Of a stretch of DNA of 8,763 nucleotides, positions 6,623 to 8,763 are shown piece by piece. The position numbers and the translations under genes were made by a program. Numbering within the stretch: the stretch's first letter is position 1; the number at the start of each line of letters is the position of its first letter. Origin of the DNA: CAZAQB01 sp964487155 (GTDB lineage: Bacteria > Pseudomonadota > Gammaproteobacteria > Nitrococcales > Nitrococcaceae). Location of the stretch: positions 1 to 8,763 of the forward strand of contig CAZAQB010000142.1 in NCBI GenBank assembly GCA_964487155.1. The letters are read 5' to 3'. Under the pieces are notes generated by a model that worked only from the letters and a program-made list of their open reading frames with translations, did not search any database and had not been told where the DNA came from.

Positions 6623-6657
6623 TCAGTCCTCAGTCCTCAGCCCTCAGCCCTCAGTCC
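6623..6657. repeat. Inverted heptamer array, TCAGTCC x3 and TCAGCCC x2, right arm upstream of rnfG
   Basis: Five tandem units in register: TCAGTCC, TCAGTCC, TCAGCCC, TCAGCCC, TCAGTCC, preceded by CCAC. It ends 22 bases before the proposed rnfG start. The rnfG frame is open backwards through it to an ATG at 6548, but that extension is repeat-derived and not considered protein. Confidence 0.95.
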
Positions 6658-6679
6658 CCAACAAACAGCGGACGGCCCC

Positions 6680-7378
6680 GTGGCAAGCGCATCCAGGCTG
6701 ACCCTCCAGAACATGCTCATCGGCGCCGGCCTGCTGATGGCGTTTGCGCTGGTGGGCACGGGCCTGGTGGCCTACACCCACCAGCGCACGGCCGAGCGCA
6801 TCGAGGCCAACGAGCGTGCCGCGCTGCTGGAACGGCTGCGCTACACCCTGCCCGCGGGCAGCTACGACAACGACATCGCCGCCGACGTGGTTTACGCCCG
6901 CGCGCCCGAGCGCCTCGGCAGCCCGCAGGCCATGCCGTTGTACCGGGCCCGCAGCGAGGGCCGGCCGGTGGCGGCAGTGCTGACGGTGGTGGCGCCGGAC
7001 GGCTACAACGGCGCCATCCGGCTGCTGGTGGGGGTGCGCCGGGACGCCACGGTGGCCAGCGTGCGGGTGGTGAGCCACCAGGAAACCCCGGGGCTGGGAG
7101 ATTACATCGAGGCGGAGAAGTCCGACTGGATCGACCAGTTCACCGGGCGCAGCCTGGGCGATCCGCCGGCCGAGCGCTGGCGGGTGGGCAAGGACGGCGG
7201 CGCCTTCGAGGCCCTGACCGGCGCCACCATCACGCCCCGGGCGGTGGTGGGGGCGGTGCGTAACGCTTTGATATACTTCCGCGAGCGCCGGGAAGCCCTG
7301 TTCGCGGCCGATCCCGGCACGCGCCTCGGGCCGGCGTCCGCCGCCACCAAGGAGAGCTCCGGTAATGGACAGGGCTGA
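6680..7378 (+). CDS. rnfG: Rnf/Rsx complex periplasmic flavoprotein subunit G
   Basis: Inner-membrane-anchored subunit with a periplasmic FMN domain, related to NqrC; the FMN is attached covalently to a threonine by ApbE. From the GTG it is 232 residues (E. coli RsxG 206). One membrane anchor lies at about 12-32. Conserved features are the APDGYNGAIRLLVGV block, ETPGLG (135-140) and the flavinylation motif E177-A-L-T-G-A-T183, with T183 the predicted FMN site. The usual first residue of that motif is Asp; here it is Glu. The start is uncertain. No Shine-Dalgarno precedes the GTG, and an ATG at 6713 would still keep most of the anchor. The native leader may have been altered by the repeat just upstream. 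The 3' end overlaps rnfE by 14 bp. Function is certain; the start is moderate. Confidence 0.94.
   Translation: MASASRLTLQNMLIGAGLLMAFALVGTGLVAYTHQRTAERIEANERAALLERLRYTLPAGSYDNDIAADVVYARAPERLGSPQAMPLYRARSEGRPVAAVLTVVAPDGYNGAIRLLVGVRRDATVASVRVVSHQETPGLGDYIEAEKSDWIDQFTGRSLGDPPAERWRVGKDGGAFEALTGATITPRAVVGAVRNALIYFRERREALFAADPGTRLGPASAATKESSGNGQG
7349..7354 (+). promoter_or_regulatory. Shine-Dalgarno for rnfE
   Basis: AAGGAG lies inside the rnfG coding region, 10 bases before the ATG at 7365. It supports that start and the 14-bp rnfG/rnfE overlap. Confidence 0.75.
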
Positions 7379-8069
7379 CAGCCTGGGCCGGGTGGCCCGG
7401 GACGGACTCTGGGACAACAACCCCGGGCTGGTGCAGCTGCTGGGGCTGTGCCCGCTGCTGGCGGTGAGCGCCACCGTGGTCAACGCCCTGGCCCTGGGGC
7501 TTGCCACCACCCTGACCCTGCTGGCCTCCAACCTGACGGTATCGCTGATCCGCAACCTGGTGCGCCCGGAGGTGCGGATCCCGGTGTTCGTGCTGGTGAT
7601 CGCCTCCTTCGTCACCACCATCGAGCTGCTGATGAACGCCTTCTTCCACCAGCTCTACCTGATCCTGGGGATCTTCATCCCGCTGATCGTCACCAACTGC
7701 TCCATCCTGGGGCGGGCCGAGGCGTTCGCATCCCGCAACCCGCCGCTGCGCGCCGGCGTGGACGGCCTCGCCATGGGCCTGGGCTTCACCGGCGTGCTGG
7801 TGGCCCTGGGCGCGGCCCGCGAGCTGCTGGGCCAGGGCACGCTGCTGGCCAACGCCCACCTGCTGCTGGGGGACTGGGCGCGCCGCCTGGAATGGTCCGC
7901 GCTGGGGGAGGACTACCGAGGCCTGCTGCTGGCCGTGCTGCCTCCCGGGGCGTTCATCGGCCTGGGGCTGCTGCTGGCGCTGAAGAACGTCATCGACGCC
8001 CGGCGCCGCCGGGCCCGGCTGGCGCCGCAGCCTGCTCCATCCGCCGCCGGCGAGGGGGCTGCGGCGTGA
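7365..8069 (+). CDS. rnfE: Rnf/Rsx electron transport complex, membrane subunit E
   Basis: Integral membrane partner of RnfA in the core of the Rnf pump. The 234-residue product matches E. coli RsxE (231) along its length. It starts with a short soluble stretch ending GLWDNNPGLVQLLGLCP, followed by about six hydrophobic segments. The paired cysteines equivalent to those in RnfA are C29 (LLGLCPLL) and C112 (VTNCSILG). The conserved LPPGAFIGLGLLLALK block lies near the end, and the tail is Arg/Ala-rich. The start is fixed by the Shine-Dalgarno at 7349-7354 and by the family N-terminus. It overlaps rnfG by 14 bp upstream and nth by 4 bp downstream, so rnfG-rnfE-nth look like one translationally coupled unit. 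Confidence 0.97.
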   Translation: MDRADSLGRVARDGLWDNNPGLVQLLGLCPLLAVSATVVNALALGLATTLTLLASNLTVSLIRNLVRPEVRIPVFVLVIASFVTTIELLMNAFFHQLYLILGIFIPLIVTNCSILGRAEAFASRNPPLRAGVDGLAMGLGFTGVLVALGAARELLGQGTLLANAHLLLGDWARRLEWSALGEDYRGLLLAVLPPGAFIGLGLLLALKNVIDARRRRARLAPQPAPSAAGEGAAA

Positions 8070-8731
8070 ACAGCGCAAAGCGCGCGGAGATCTTCAGGCG
8101 CCTGAAGCAGGCCAACCCCGCACCCCGCAGCGAGCTGGAGTACGACAGCCCGTTCCAGTTGCTGGTGGCCGTGATTCTCTCCGCCCAGGCCACCGACAGG
8201 GGCGTCAACCGCGCCACCCGGGAGCTGTTCCCGGCAGCCCCGACCCCGGAGGCCATGCTGGCTCTCGGAGAGGAGGGCCTGAAGCAGCACATCCGGACCA
8301 TCGGCCTGTTCAACAGCAAGGCGCGCCACATCATCGCCGCCTGCCGGGCCCTGGTGGAGCGCCACGGCGGCGAGGTGCCCCGCAGCCGCGAGGCCCTGGA
8401 GGCCCTGCCGGGGGTGGGCCGCAAGACCGCCAACGTGGTATTGAACACCGCCTTCGGCGAGCCCACCATCGCGGTGGACACCCACATCTTCCGGGTCGCC
8501 AACCGCACCGGGCTGGCACCCGGCCGGACCGTGCGCCAGGTGGAGGACCGGCTGGTCAAGGTGGTGCCGAAGCAATACCTGCAGGACGCTCACCACTGGC
8601 TCATCCTGCACGGGCGCTACGTCTGCACCGCCCGCAGGCCGCGGTGTGGAGCCTGTGTGATCTTCGACCTGTGCGAGTTCAGGGAGAAGGAGAGGTACGC
8701 GGAGGGGGAAGGACTGAGGACTGAGGACTGA
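8066..8731 (+). CDS. nth: Endonuclease III, DNA glycosylase/AP lyase
   Basis: Base-excision repair enzyme that removes oxidised pyrimidines and cleaves the abasic site. The 221-residue product aligns almost without gaps to E. coli Nth (211), so key residues keep the same numbers. These are the helix-hairpin-helix LPGVGRK (114-120) with catalytic K120, D138 in VDTH, and the 4Fe-4S ligands C187-x6-C194-x2-C197-x5-C203. The GTG overlaps the rnfE stop as GTGA, with GAGGGG eight bases upstream. The normal C-terminus would end near residue 211. Here the frame runs into the GGACTGA array, which encodes the last residues GLRTED and the stop (TGA 8729-8731). The fold and active site are complete, so it should be functional. 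Confidence 0.97.
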   Translation: MNSAKRAEIFRRLKQANPAPRSELEYDSPFQLLVAVILSAQATDRGVNRATRELFPAAPTPEAMLALGEEGLKQHIRTIGLFNSKARHIIAACRALVERHGGEVPRSREALEALPGVGRKTANVVLNTAFGEPTIAVDTHIFRVANRTGLAPGRTVRQVEDRLVKVVPKQYLQDAHHWLILHGRYVCTARRPRCGACVIFDLCEFREKERYAEGEGLRTED

Positions 8732-8763
8732 GGACTGAGGACTGAGGACTGAGGACTGAGGAC
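8711..8763. repeat. Tandem heptamer array (GGACTGA)7+, overlapping the 3' end of nth
   Basis: Seven perfect GGACTGA copies plus GGAC run to the end of the window, so the true length is unknown. The first three copies lie inside the nth reading frame and provide its last six codons and stop. By analogy with the other spacers this should be the left arm of another inverted element, whose right arm is outside the window. Confidence 0.97.

Noticed and set aside
6548..6679. Longer RnfG starting at 6548
   Set aside because: The frame is open only because TCAGTCC arrays lack stops; the extension reads as repeat peptide and resembles no RnfG.

Overview
This 8.8 kb window is a GC-rich chromosomal segment, most likely from a gammaproteobacterium. 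Every protein can be matched, from memory, almost end to end to its E. coli counterpart, and the order metG - rnfABCDGE - nth is a known gammaproteobacterial arrangement (Pseudomonas has the same neighbourhood). The species cannot be named from the sequence. All eight genes lie on the + strand: metG (methionyl-tRNA synthetase), six genes of the membrane-bound Rnf/Rsx electron-transfer complex, and nth (endonuclease III).

Layout: 1-200 is repeat-rich DNA ahead of metG. metG is 201-2219. A 508-bp spacer (2220-2727) holds heptamer arrays, a palindromic module and a 100-N assembly gap. rnfA, rnfB, rnfC and rnfD (2728-6399) are tightly packed. A second repeat-filled spacer (6400-6679) separates rnfD from rnfG. 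rnfG, rnfE and nth (6680-8731) overlap one another. The window ends inside another heptamer array (8711-8763).

Function: RnfA-E and RnfG form a redox-driven ion pump that links NADH and ferredoxin-type carriers. RnfC carries NADH/FMN and Fe-S sites, RnfB is the Fe-S ferredoxin-like subunit, RnfA and RnfE are membrane subunits with a shared Cys pair, and RnfD and RnfG carry covalent FMN. In enterobacteria the same complex (Rsx) keeps SoxR reduced. Endonuclease III is a 4Fe-4S DNA repair glycosylase whose GTG start overlaps the rnfE stop, so it is probably co-expressed.

The unusual part is between the genes. Each spacer between gene blocks has the same symmetric design: tandem GGACTGA heptamers on the left, a variable core, and tandem TCAGTCC heptamers (the reverse complement) on the right. 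These arrays split the rnf operon in two, supply the stop codon and last six residues of Nth, abut a shortened RnfD C-terminus, and coincide with the assembly gap and both window ends. The two large cores share a 43-bp module in opposite orientations, and one core contains a second heptamer family (GGTACTG). No new enzyme system or defence system is visible; the repeat family is the feature worth pursuing.
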